A DNA stretch of 64,000 bases, taken from the NCBI GenBank assembly GCA_003952965.2, contig CM025853.1, positions 7,425,007-7,489,006 on the forward strand, in the 5' to 3' direction. The first letter of the stretch is position 1. Each line of letters opens with the position of its first letter. Shown here piece by piece: positions 45,301 to 56,700 of this stretch. Origin of the DNA: Morella rubra (Eukaryota > Streptophyta > Magnoliopsida > Fagales > Myricaceae). Below the pieces are notes generated by a model. That model worked only from the letters and a program-made list of their open reading frames with translations, had not been told where the DNA came from and made no database searches. The position numbers and the translations under genes were made by a program.

Positions 45301-47347
45301 GTCCTCTGTATGTTTTTTGCCTTTAAATTTTAGCAGTTTTAGCCCCAACGTAAGGAAGTGGTCTCGTGTTGAGGTTCTCTTTCAAATTTGGTCTAGTTTG
45401 CAGCACTTATTTTTTTCCACGCTTCTAGTGAAAGGTGTGTTTCACTCATATGGATCTTACCTTAGGAGACATTCTAAGTGATCTTCAATACAACTCAACC
45501 CAATAGTGCCTTACATATCAACTTTTGAGGTTTAGCTTCATGATCCTGCAGTGGTTGAGCCAGGATCTAATACTTCGGGGCTCGAACTATATGATGATAA
45601 TTAAATATATTTCTATTTTTTTAAAGTATATTTTGTTACCTTTTCTGATACAAAAAAGATATTCTAAACATAATTCTAAACATAAAAATGTTATTTAACA
45701 TATCCATCAATTTTGGAATCAATGGCACTCTCACAGGGAAAGATCACTAAATACCCATGCTTGTTTCCCTCTTCCATAAGAAAGTTATTATGTTCACTTT
45801 ATTCTCCTTCGATGTTATTTTTATATACAAGAGAGAAAGCAAATGAAGTAAGGAAGAGGTAAGGGATTTAAAGAACGGGAGAAAATAATTTGTCATCAGT
45901 TATAAGATAAAAATAAAAAATTGGTTGTTAGAAAATTTTTGGGATCAAAATTTTGAGCTCTGAGAAAACTTAGAGATTTTCTTAGATTTGGAGCTAAACT
46001 TTAAGCTTAGCAAAAGCCTAGATGCATATATTATTTAAATTTTCGAAGCAAAAAATTTATTATGGATTTTTGGGCGACTAGAGGGTTCTTTCAAACCTTG
46101 TAAGGAGCTAAAGATAACTTTTTTAGAATATTTTTAGTTTTAGAGAGCTTTATGGACAAATGCAATTTTCAAATTTTAGGGAGTTAAAAAGCTCGTATGA
46201 CAATTTTTAAGAGAAACCAAGGGGATAGGGGAGAACTTAGTTTGAGGGTTGAAACCAGAAAATTGTAAAATTTTCATGGAGAAGATAGGGGAAGAGGAAG
46301 GTTTGCATCCTTGATTTCGTTTATCAGTGACATCTAAGTTTTTCCTGACCTTGTTGACCAACTTAGATTTGGGTTTAATTGAGCCTCTTGGGCGCCTATT
46401 GGTTTTGGTGCATGAATATTACATAATAGGCAATTGTTCTTTCAACTTGTGAGCATTATTCAATTGCTGTTTTATACTTAAAACACTTCTATCCTCGTTT
46501 GAATTAAAGATTTCCATGAACCAGATTCCCAACCCAATGTCATCTAAGCAAATCTACTTCAGCTCTTTCTGTGCCTACTTTGTTTAGCACCTCTCCTGCA
46601 GGGAGTCCTCCAGCCCATGTCTACGCATGTGATCTCTGACAATTTTTTTCTTCAGTCAGCAGAGTGATTAAGTATGTTTTAGAATATAAACAAATGCATT
46701 GATGCCATCAAGATAACGAGAAAACTGGAAACGCAGCATGTTTTGGTTCTCTATAGTTTCTAGTTGCTAAGTGGCTACTTGGGCATCTTTAGGGTACCAG
46801 TTCAAAGTTTCTTTCTTTGCCTTTTCTACTGGTTAGATTGTGCAATCAGGTAATTCTATACTTCAATTTATTTCTGCAGACTTTTAATGAGGTACAGAAA
46901 TTGCTCAGTAAAACCAACGGGAAGTTGGTTGGTGATTTGATGACGCCAGCCCCAGTCGTTGTTCGTGAAACCACTAATCTGGAGGATGCCGCTAGGTTCT
47001 TTCGGCTCTGCTCTGTTCTCTATTTCCCCCGTTTTCTGCTTTATTCCTTTGCTATTGCTTTTTCCACCTTTCTGAGTAGCTGCAGCTGAAGAATGACAAG
47101 TCTGCATTGGTTTATCAAATATAGGTTATTGCTTGAGACAAAATATCGCCGTCTTCCAGTTGTAGATGCTGATGGTAAGCTGGTAAGTAACTCTTCCCTT
47201 CTCATCATTCTTTTGATTTGTTCTTCATGCTTCTCCTGGTTCTTATTTAGCCATTGTTTGTATAACATGAAGGTTGGGATTATCACAAGAGGGAACGTGG
47301 TTAGAGCTGCCCTTCAAATAAAACGTGCTAGTGAAATGAAAGCATAA
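42359..47347 (+). CDS. CBSX1: Chloroplast CBS-domain-pair protein CBSX1/CBSX2-like
   Basis: Eight exons: 42359-42586, 43114-43201, 43277-43341, 43932-43980, 44722-44774, 46880-46995, 47125-47182 and 47273-47347 (732 nt, 243 residues). All junctions are GT-AG and the phases join. Exon 1 encodes a Ser/Ala/Arg-rich N-terminus typical of a plastid transit peptide. CBS domain 1 (about residues 81-145) has GDFMTRKEYLHVV, ITGFPVID and LVGLVSDYDLLAL. CBS domain 2 (about 176-237) has LVGDLMTPAP, YRRLPVVDADGKL and VGIITRGNVVRAAL. In Arabidopsis, CBSX1/2 bind adenosine nucleotides and activate thioredoxins in the plastid. Length and motifs match the 236-residue Arabidopsis protein. The ATG at 42359 is chosen over an upstream in-frame GTG. 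Intron 5 (2.1 kb) carries repeat-like AT-rich DNA. No damage seen. Confidence 0.92.
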
Positions 47348-49436
47348 TATCTAAAGATAGTTTCCTCTGAGTTTGAGGCAGTCGGATCTGGCAAAGCTGG
47401 TATCAATATTGTATTCCTGCAAGCGCTGAAGAGTCTAGTAACAGGAAGGTCAGAGGATCTCAGCTTCTTTCTATGTAAGGCTTTGGTTTTTGGTTGTATA
47501 AAACAATAATGTGATTGTTATAGGAAAGTAAGAGAACTAAGTTTTTGTCTAGGTACCAATAATTCTGCTGGATTTTCTCTATTCCAACAGCCCCCACATT
47601 CCCAAAAATAAAAGGGGAGAGAGAAATAAAATAGGATTAAAAAAAAAGGGGGTCCTTTTATCACCTACTTAAACGTTATCTGGGTCGGCAATCCCCCTCC
47701 CCAACATAATGGAGGCTATCATCATTATTGGAGCTTTCATTGTCGGATGCGGAGGCTATCATGAGAGAGTTATATCTGACTTGTTTGTGGCAGCTACTGG
47801 ATATTCAAATAGATAACTTAGGCCTTCCAATGTTGTACGTATCAAGGTTTTAGGAGAGAGTGGATGAGCTGAATTGGACTGTATAGGTCCTCTCCTGCCA
47901 TGCCAAGTTGTTGGACCAAATGATTGAGCTTTGAGCAGACATGAGCACTAGGGTTTTGTGGCCGCAATTCATAGCCTCCCGGGAATTCACCATAGCTTTC
48001 CGGAGTATCCATTTTTAGGTTGTTCATAACCTACGAGATGGATGGTTGAAGCAAAATTCTACAAGGTCGGAAATGGTCCCAAAGACAAATCAGTTACTGA
48101 ATGGGAAAGCATGTGTTGATCTCTCTCTCTCAAAAACAAATGGCATATGTCGAGAAGCAAAGCCTGGAACTAAAATCCCTCTCTTCATGGGATTGAAGCG
48201 TAAATTCTACGTGCAAGGTCGACCCAAATGGAATTGAATTAACACCGACAATCAGTTACTGTGTGTCGTTTCGCATGTGTTAGATCTCTCTCTCTCAAAA
48301 AAAATAAAATTGAATTGAATTGAATTAATACACAGACAATCAGATACTTGGATCTATCCGTTGTGTTAAAACTGTTTACAAAATCAAACCGTCCGCAACA
48401 GTATTTCATTTGGACATCATTTACGACAATTTAATATGTCGTCGCCTCACGCTACCCTATGTTGACATAATCATCTTAAATATATTTAAACAAATTGGCA
48501 ACGTCTAAAAGCAGGTATTCTCCGCTAATTGTGGACTAATCCCCTTGTCCTCTTTCTTGAAAAACGCATAGGAATCGTCAACGATAGATGGATAACAGCC
48601 AATGCATAAGTCAAGAACTCTCATCAGATCTGGGTGTAGACCTCTTAAGCAGCTACTAATTTTTTCCTAGTTAACCCAGAAAATTGGTGATTTTGACCAC
48701 CCCACGACTCTTAAGTAAAATTATATGCATCTCAGATGACGAGAACCAACCGACCAAAGTGGCACCCATCATCATCATCATGCACCCCTCACCAGCCAGA
48801 GCAATTTTCACCCCCCCACAGCCCCACTCTCTCTCTCTCTCTCTCACTTTCTCAGGTGCCCCACAGCTCATAATCAGCGATAGTGCAGAACCAGAAAATA
48901 CCCAACTCTTAAAATCTTATCACTTTAGTAGTTATATAACTTTAGTGGTTAGCCTGGCTCTTTGCGCCCAACTGCTGTGATGTAGGCCACTGCTGTTTCC
49001 CCTCCTCACTACTCCCAAGTCCCCAATCTTCTCCCAAACTCTGGATTTTGAACGTTTCTTAGTGCCCACCAAGCTCTGTCTCAGTGATAGTGAATCCATT
49101 TGACTTGAACTAATCAACTTTGATACACCATTAAAAAAGAGAGATTAAAGGGGAAGAAGAGGAAGAAAGGCCGAAGATGCTGACAAGTTGCTAATATACA
49201 TTTACCCTTTTTACAAGGCCAAAATTTCTTTGATTGAGAGCCAAAGCCAAAGAAAATTGAAAAACATAAGCTACAGTACACTACTAACAGAGGGCCTCAT
49301 CATTTCTTCAGCCTTCAGTCACGTACCTTCCTGGCGCACGTTAGCAATCACCCTCAAAAAGAGCCGAGCCAGATACGAGAGAGAGAGAGAAAGCGCGCGC
49401 GAGCGCGCGAGATAAACGAGGAAAAGCGACTTTCCT
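47348..49436. other. Intergenic between convergent genes
   Basis: It contains the 3' untranslated region and downstream sequence of the CBSX gene, a duplicated 'gttgatctctctctctcaaaa'-like phrase (about 48117 and 48278), a (CT)n tract near 48829-48846 and the 3' flank of the ERF gene. No additional gene is recognised. Confidence 0.45.
49375..49412. repeat. (GA)n/(GC)n microsatellite
   Basis: A gagagagaga run followed by cgcgcgcgagcgcgcgag, immediately 3' of the ERF gene. The alternating GC tract is a possible Z-DNA-forming sequence. Confidence 0.8.
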
Positions 49437-49958
49437 CTAGTTCCTCTCCCACTCCCCGTCCGAATCATCCGGGTCGGGTACCTTGTTCAAGTCGACCCGC
49501 TCCACGAACCCGCCACACGTCGACTTATACTCGGTTGTTGCCGCCGATGCATGCTGATCGTGATGGTGGTGGTGGTGGTGATGATGCAGAGCCGTCTCAA
49601 GCGCATCGACCTGCGCGCCGACCTCCGTCGCCTTCTTCCTGATCGAAGCAGCAGACATGTCGCCGCCGAGAGGGCTTCCTCCGTCTTCGCCGGCTAAGAA
49701 CTCGGGGAAATTGAGGCGAGCCGAGGGACCCCTGAGGTAAAAGACGGCGGTGTCGTATGCTCGGGCGGCGGCGACTGGGGTGGAGTAGGAGCCGAGCCAA
49801 ATCCTGGAGCGCTTATTGGGTTCCCTAATCTCAGCCACCCACTTGCCCCACTTCCTCATCCTTATCCCCTTGTACGGCCTGTCGCACGCCTCGACCCCTC
49901 TCTTCCTCCTATTCTCCTCTCTCTCTCCTCCTCCTCCCCCTCCTCCACAACCCTCCAT
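49437..49958 (-). CDS. AP2/ERF transcription factor, DREB subfamily (ERF008-011/RAP2.10-like)
   Basis: Single exon, 173 residues. The AP2 domain spans residues 29-86: [19 protein letters not shown], then [20 protein letters not shown], then [19 protein letters not shown]. The sequence before it is Gly-rich with a basic patch (RRKR). Near the C-terminus is DLNKVP (156-161), the DLNxxP form of the EAR repression motif. This combination is characteristic of Arabidopsis ERF008-ERF011 (RAP2.10/DEAR group), stress-responsive nuclear repressors binding DRE/GCC-like elements. A run of nine His (125-133) precedes the C-terminal region. The gene is convergent with the CBSX gene. The ATG at 49958 is preceded by a CT-rich leader. 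Complete and intact. Confidence 0.92.
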   Translation of the reverse strand: MEGCGGGGGGGEREENRRKRGVEACDRPYKGIRMRKWGKWVAEIREPNKRSRIWLGSYSTPVAAARAYDTAVFYLRGPSARLNFPEFLAGEDGGSPLGGDMSAASIRKKATEVGAQVDALETALHHHHHHHHHDQHASAATTEYKSTCGGFVERVDLNKVPDPDDSDGEWERN

Positions 49959-51478
49959 CTCTGTAACTCCCTCTCAAGAAATAAACAATCCGTCTCTTTA
50001 TCTCTCTCTCTAAAACTCGGCGCAGGGAATTACAGAGGTAGCGAGTGAATCTTCATGAAAATACAAAAATACAAACTTTAGTACAAGACACGCCAGTGCG
50101 CTTTTAGAGAGAGAAAGGGGGAGAGAAAGAGGCGCTTTCATGCTACTACTTGGCCACTAAGCTTGTCATCTGGGTAAGCCTCCACGTTGGTTTTCTTCCA
50201 AACGAAAACAAAATGGCAAAAAAAAAAAAAAAAAAAGAAAAACTTATGAAAATTTATTTGTAATGGTGGCAGTTCGAGGCGTGGCATACGTAGATGTTGT
50301 TACCTTTTCCTCGTTTTAACATAAGCGGTGGGTTTTGTCACAACAGAAAAACGAATTCGGTATTTTTATAGTCAAGAGGAATAACATAATTGCATCTGAG
50401 GTGGGTTCTGTTTGGTCTCCGTTTGGCAAATGGGAAAACGAACGAATTTTGATTTTTTTAATGCTTAGTAAAAGTAACGATATAAATAAAATAAACATAA
50501 AGCGAATATTATTCACTGGGTGGCATCGGTGGTGCTATTATTTATAATTTAATTATTTGCTTGGAGGAAAAAAGATTTGAATTTTTAAATATATATTTTC
50601 GGAGGGGCAAAAGGGTAGGTCGGTGGTCGGTGGATAGATACCGTTAGGAATTGACTTTCCCTCCACGCTATTAACGATTTGACTAGATTGCCATTTTTGT
50701 CCTGCTCGAACATTTTTTTGTTTCGACCAATTCAGGGACAGCACCGGTATTGCGCAAGTGGCTATGGCCCACTGAGTCAAGTTGGGGCGCCCTGCTTATC
50801 GTATTAGGGGGCGGAGGCGGAGGCGGCCTTAATTATATACTCATTAACATCTTAGGTATCAGAAGCTTTTGGTTAATAATTTATTTACTCTTCTTGTCTG
50901 GAAACTCGAAAATACATTTCTTTGATATCGAAGAGAGGTTAATGATTTTTATGGTGTCCTTTCAGGAGAAGAACATGCAAATTTACTCTAAATGTTGCTT
51001 CTAAGAAATATTTTAGGTGCTTAAAAATGATATTTCTACAAAATAAAAATAAAAAAAGAAATACAAGAAAGTTAGCAGTTTAGGTCACATATTAAAATTG
51101 GTTATATCTCTTCATCATTCTGAACGGCAAATAATTTCGAGTGCTGACATTTTATTTGTGACTATTAGGATATAATTAGAATTTATCATTTTTAAATTTT
51201 TATATGCTTTTTATGGAATATTCTTGAAAATGAACAAATTTTGGTTTTAATTTCATTTGGTAAAAGTATACAATTTGATACAAACTATGGAAGTTAAACA
51301 GCCTTGTCGCATTTTATAAGGAGAGGTATGTAGCTTTTTATATATAGATGAATTTAAAGTTAAAAAGGTGAAGTTTTTAAATGATATTCTAAACTAGCTT
51401 TTGCGTGCTTGTCCAGTAAAAACGTTGATTATTTAATGTTAGAATTCACACTCGTGGTTTTAAGTTCGAAAAATGGAA

Positions 51479-51482
<4 letters not shown>

Positions 51483-51510
<28 letters not shown>
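51483..51510. repeat. (TA)n microsatellite
   Basis: About 14 TA units. Confidence 0.9.
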
Positions 51511-51513
<3 letters not shown>

Positions 51514-52517
51514 GGAGTTAATCCGCGTAATTACAGAATTATTAGGTATGAAAAATGTCAATAAAATTTTTGTAATAGGTAGTTCCACATATATAATTTT
51601 TTATATTAGCTTAAACTTTTGATAATTAATATTTTGACAAAAAAAATTATTGAAGAAACTCTGAATTATAACTAAATCAGGAGGACAATGTGCATCGGAG
51701 CCAAAACATAGAATTAAAGGTGTGGCGATCACACCTTGATATAGATAAGAATACGCTACAGAAGTATTCAAGTCACCTAATGACCCTTGTTATTTCGTAT
51801 TAGAGATCCTCATTCAATTTGTCGAGTATAAAAAAAGGAATCCTATAATTCGTTGGAGGCTTAATACACAGTTCTCTTAGTCTGTCCGTGCAAACTGAGT
51901 CTCACTCCAAACAACGTCCCACCAAAAAGCATTATTGCTAGAAAACTAGCAAGTATGGATAATAAGTCAAGATTCTCATGAATCATGCATCCCCATAGAA
52001 ACTGGAACGTATATTAGGCGCTTAACCTTCCATCTACTCACTCATGACTCATCCTCATTGAATTGTTGTGTCCATGGGGACTCAAATTTACTACTTTCCA
52101 CCTACTAATTAAGCCTCAAACCAACCCTCTAATGGTGAAGAGATACATACGGACAAGTCGGTCCATGGGCCACATCTTTCAGGCGCAGTTTATCATGATC
52201 AAGAGATCAACTGGACGCGGCTTGTCGCTGAATCATGATGCAGCATGCATGCAATGACTTTGAAACGACGTCGACAATCTCGGAGAAGCTATGAGTTCTA
52301 GACCCCGCCCTAATACGTACGACCTTTTAAGGAGTTTTGACTTCTTCCCCCCTTCCCAAAGGTTGAAATTATCAGACAACGCACCGAATCACGAGGCCAC
52401 GTGGCTTATTCCATTGAGGTATTAGAGGTCATGTGACTCAAAAAATATAAGTCATACTAAACGCGTGGAAAATTTTGGGCAAGAAGCCCTACATCCATCC
52501 ATTTTTACGATGCTCAG

Positions 52518-52519
<2 letters not shown>

Positions 52520-52549
<30 letters not shown>
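52520..52549. repeat. (GA)n microsatellite
   Basis: About 15 GA units. Confidence 0.9.
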
Positions 52550-52552
<3 letters not shown>

Positions 52553-53682
52553 GGCGTGCAATTAATGAATGAATTAAAAGTCAGTTTTAGGTGAAGAGGT
52601 GGGACTTAATTCGTTGTGGTTGATTCTTCTCTCTTACAAAACGTTAACGCCTCGCAGGCTGACCGGCTCGTTCATTGAATCATGTAAACAAGATTCAAGA
52701 AGGGTAATAAAGTTGTTGACATTGTCGCAGAGTCGCAGGACAGCTGATTTGGTCTCTGATTCTGGCAATGTAGACTTTCATATTTACGCTTCGCTACCCA
52801 AAAGGAGTATGGCTTTTCTGTTTCTGTCATTTCTTGGTGGTCTGATATGTGTTTCCCCAAAAAGAGGAAAAAAAAAAAAAAGAGGGCGATCTTATGCGCA
52901 TGACGCCGGTCACATCAAACACGAAAACTCTGCTCCTGCCGTGCGATTTCTCACTAGCATATTTCGCATGGGGGGCTCCACTCACTCATAAATCAGGTCC
53001 GCTTACGGGCATACGCCAGAAGCCACAGTGGGTACAATTAGAGAGCAGCAGGGCTTCTTTGGAACTGTATATCCCATTCAGACTGAGGATGGACCTAATG
53101 CAGTAGCCTTGGCTTGACATCGGGAGAGTTCATACTCAAATAGTAGCTGAGGCCTGAGGTAAATTGGTTCGGCCAGCCGAAAACAACTCAGAGTCGGCCA
53201 CTTATGACAGCTGCTAGATGAGCAGGCTTCTGAACTGTCTGCAAATCGACGTCTGTTCTTCCTTGAACGATTTTCTGTCTGAAAACGTCTCATTTGGCTT
53301 GTAAACAATCCTACGCGTACAAGGCTGAGATTATGGACTCCAGTAGTTTACATGGCAGATGAGTTATTTATGGCAGCGAATACAACATTCTTTTCTTTCT
53401 TCATTTTCATTGCTACCAACCCTTTCTTCGTGGAATCGTGTTCAGTAAATGAGGGAATCCCCATGCAGTAGCAAAAAGGTTATATTAAGCGGACACCAAA
53501 CGGCATCGAAAAGCATTCATTGACAAGGGAAAATGTCAAATAAGGGGAATACGGAAAAGCAGCATTTGATTCCTGGGGAATGAGAACCTGATAACAGCTA
53601 GCCTAATATTCAGATGAAGTATTTTCCGGGACAAACTGCTAAAGATGTGCAAACTATCGAGCAAATGACCGTCACTGTCATT

Positions 53683-53722
53683 GCCATGTTTCATTTACTT
53701 TGGCCATGTTTCATTTACTTTG
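53683..53722. repeat. Perfect 20-bp tandem duplication at a stop codon
   Basis: The unit gccatgtttcatttactttg occurs at 53683-53702 and 53703-53722. The stop codon of the RNA-binding protein gene (minus strand, 53715-53717) lies in the second copy, so the first copy is 3' untranslated and repeats the end-of-gene context. Confidence 0.9.
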
Positions 53723-56700
53723 ACTTCTTCCGCATTCCCATCCGTGATTTCGCGTACCTGGATTTCTTGTCAAGAAAAACCTTCTAAAAGAACAAAATTA
53801 GTGAAATAGTATCAACAAATCTATTAAAGGATACTGTAACCGCATGCCCTCACCAGCTGGTGATGAGTACAGAATTGTGCCTTGCAGATGATTCATAGCT
53901 CCAGTTGAACAGCCGGTATCCTTCAGATGTGGTACACAAGCAAGATTAGGAGTGCAAAAGCCACGCAAAGTTAAATGGGAAAATACAAAGTTAAATGCAA
54001 TAATTGTCCATTAGGTGGGAAGAACCAAAAACTACTCGATTTTGGACAAGAGACACCGTCAAAGCAATGTAGAAAAAATATCCAAGCGAAATTACTCGTC
54101 CAATTATACAATCTATCACAATCCTAAATCCTCTGCCAAACAAAATACTCAAATTAAAGAAGCAAGAAGCATTTCCACAAATCTTTTTTGATGTGACACT
54201 TTCACCAACCACTAGGTCGCTACATACTACTCTCCAATCCAGGAAAAAATAAATCCAGGTTCACTAAACACAAATATAAATGCTATCCTATTTAAATTAC
54301 AAACCTCATTTTCCATATCATTACACCAAAAAAAAAAAATATTGCCTATCAATGAAAATTGCGATATGCCGAAATTTTTAATTCTCATCATGACTTGTTA
54401 TAAGAGGGGAAAAGGGGAAAGGCATATCTTTGCATTCCAACTTTGAACAGTGATCTTGGAACAGCAAATGAAGAAAAGCCTAGACGGTAAGTATGGATGA
54501 ATGGAGCAGCTATGGGACATTTATAGATGTCAACATGCCACTAGAGTTGACCAAAAAGTTCAAACAACAGTAGTAGCTACACTGTATGAACCACGAGTAT
54601 CTGAAGCATAATCGGGCTGGCTTTGCATGATCTAACAAGGCCACCAAAAGGCTTGTCTTCCCTACGCCACATAATAAGCACACAAACTACTTTCTTCAGT
54701 CTCTTGATGTTGAAACCATGCATTTGGAGTCAGAACTTACATATTTTGGCCCATCAAACTACCCACTTTCAATACTTCTCTGTCCCATCAGAACGTCTCA
54801 TCTTGCTTCTTAACTCTTCTCATCCATATTTTTGCTCTCCTTTCTATCTTAGAATACACATGCATTGAGGCTATTTTATAGACAGGGAGGGAGAGACAGA
54901 GAGAGCGTGCACTTGCACTCCTCTTATTGCATTAAATAAAAAGGATCTACATGCATTAAACAACAAATCCAAAACATAATTTTGCTATTTCCCTATTAAT
55001 TAGAAGAGCTTTAGTTACATGTGCATTTTCTTAAAAAATATCTCCTCAGTCAGTAAAATAGAACATATAGGATGTAAACTGAAACAGAAACGGGAAAATG
55101 TTGAGCTACTAGCCTGCAATCCTTAAAAAAACTCCACTATAGTTCCCTTCAAAATTATATAAATCCCGAAAAGACAGCAAATGCAGTACCTGGAAATCAA
55201 CAAAGGCAACTGGAGCCCCATATGTGTTCTGCATCTTCAATTTTAGAAACCCTGGACACCTGATGGAAACAACACATAAAGAACTTCTACAAAGGTTCGA
55301 CAGAGTTTGAATATAGACACTATACAAGACCCTATAAAAAGCTACAAAACTTTAAATTGCTCAAGGGGGGAAGAAGGCACTAACCTTGAAAACACTTGAA
55401 TTAGCTCTTGCTCTGTACAAGTTGGCCCCAAATTAGCCACAAAAAGTGTGGGACATGGTGTAGCATTTTGTGGAACACTAGGCACTGGAGGGTTATTCTG
55501 TTGTAAGCAAAATCACCAGAACCACACATATTAGAGAATACCTTAAATGCATATCATCGGCCATTGAACTTCAAAATGAAACCAGATATCTAAAGTGGTG
55601 GGAGATATATGTCCTGACCCTATAGATATCACATCTAGGAATGCCAACTGAAGAAGCCTTAAGAATAAATATAAAGGGACATGGCTTAATTTCTAGAAGC
55701 TTAATTCAGGCATATATGACTAGAAATCATGCATAAATGTATGAAATCTTTTTTCCTACTTCATGAGCCTTTTGTTTATTTCCTATCTATAATCACCAGT
55801 GAGCAATGTCATCATCAAAGGTCACTTTGTTCCACACCTATACATTCTAAAGCAGGCTTCAGCCAGAAGAAATTTTCCTCAGATCTAGAAGACGTTAATG
55901 CTCAAGAAAAACAAAGTCAACAAATAAACTCCAGGTAAAAAGAAGTGAACCATATTCTTCAAAGTGAAAGAAGGGACTGGTAGTTTACAGAACAGACATC
56001 AGATATGAAACAAAGCTATTATTATGTTTTCATCAACTTAAATACCAATTGGATTGAAAAGTAACATTACCAAATTTGCAGCTGCTGCATCATTTACATT
56101 TCTTCCATCAAAATTTCCATGACTGAATGATGAAGGTAAATAAATAATCAGAAGGAGTTTACAGATAAATAGAAATTATGAACTTAAAAAAAAAAAAGAT
56201 TTCAATCTACTCCAACTTCAGGGAATAGGGCATTTAGCAAGATATTTAACTAAGCCCTCAACCTTTTGGCTAGAAGTAATGATATCCAGTAAAAAAATGT
56301 GATTACTATTGAGATAGAAGTAATCACTTCAACATAATAAAGATGTGCTTAAGCAGTGCAGATGACCTTTGTGCAGATGGATAACCAATCGTGTTGTAAG
56401 CGGAATTACCCATTCCAGGCATGTGAATGCTGCCAAGACCTGCTAGTGCCCAAGCGTGCAAAACATGTGCAACGTGAGCTTTTAGAAGTATGTGTGCATC
56501 ACGTGACTTAGCAATTAATTTATACTCCGAGGAAGATGTCAAAAAAAAAACCCCACATCTGAAAAACAAGCATGTTAATTTTGTTGATATAGAGAGAGAA
56601 ACCATGACAAAAGTATGTGGGGAAATGGGAGAAGATTTTGCAAATAAGGAGCTCTATAGGGAGCATTCCACAATTTCTCATTACTAGGCAATGATCTTAC

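Larger units (their letters stand above)
49960..53680. other. Intergenic: ERF upstream region, no further gene recognised
   Basis: It starts with the CT-rich leader and promoter of the ERF gene. It contains a poly(A) tract at 50218-50236, a (TA)n at 51483-51510 and a (GA)n at 52520-52549. A 130-codon open frame at 52599-52991 and short frames at 53.1-53.3 kb show no family features or splice context, so they are not called. Confidence 0.4.

Noticed and set aside
48829-48846. (CT)n tract as a promoter element
   Set aside because: It lies between the 3' ends of two convergent genes, with no start codon or transcript signal nearby.
52599-52991. 130-codon open frame
   Set aside because: No family features; poly-A codes for a lysine run; overlaps other frames equally open. 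Not supported as a gene.
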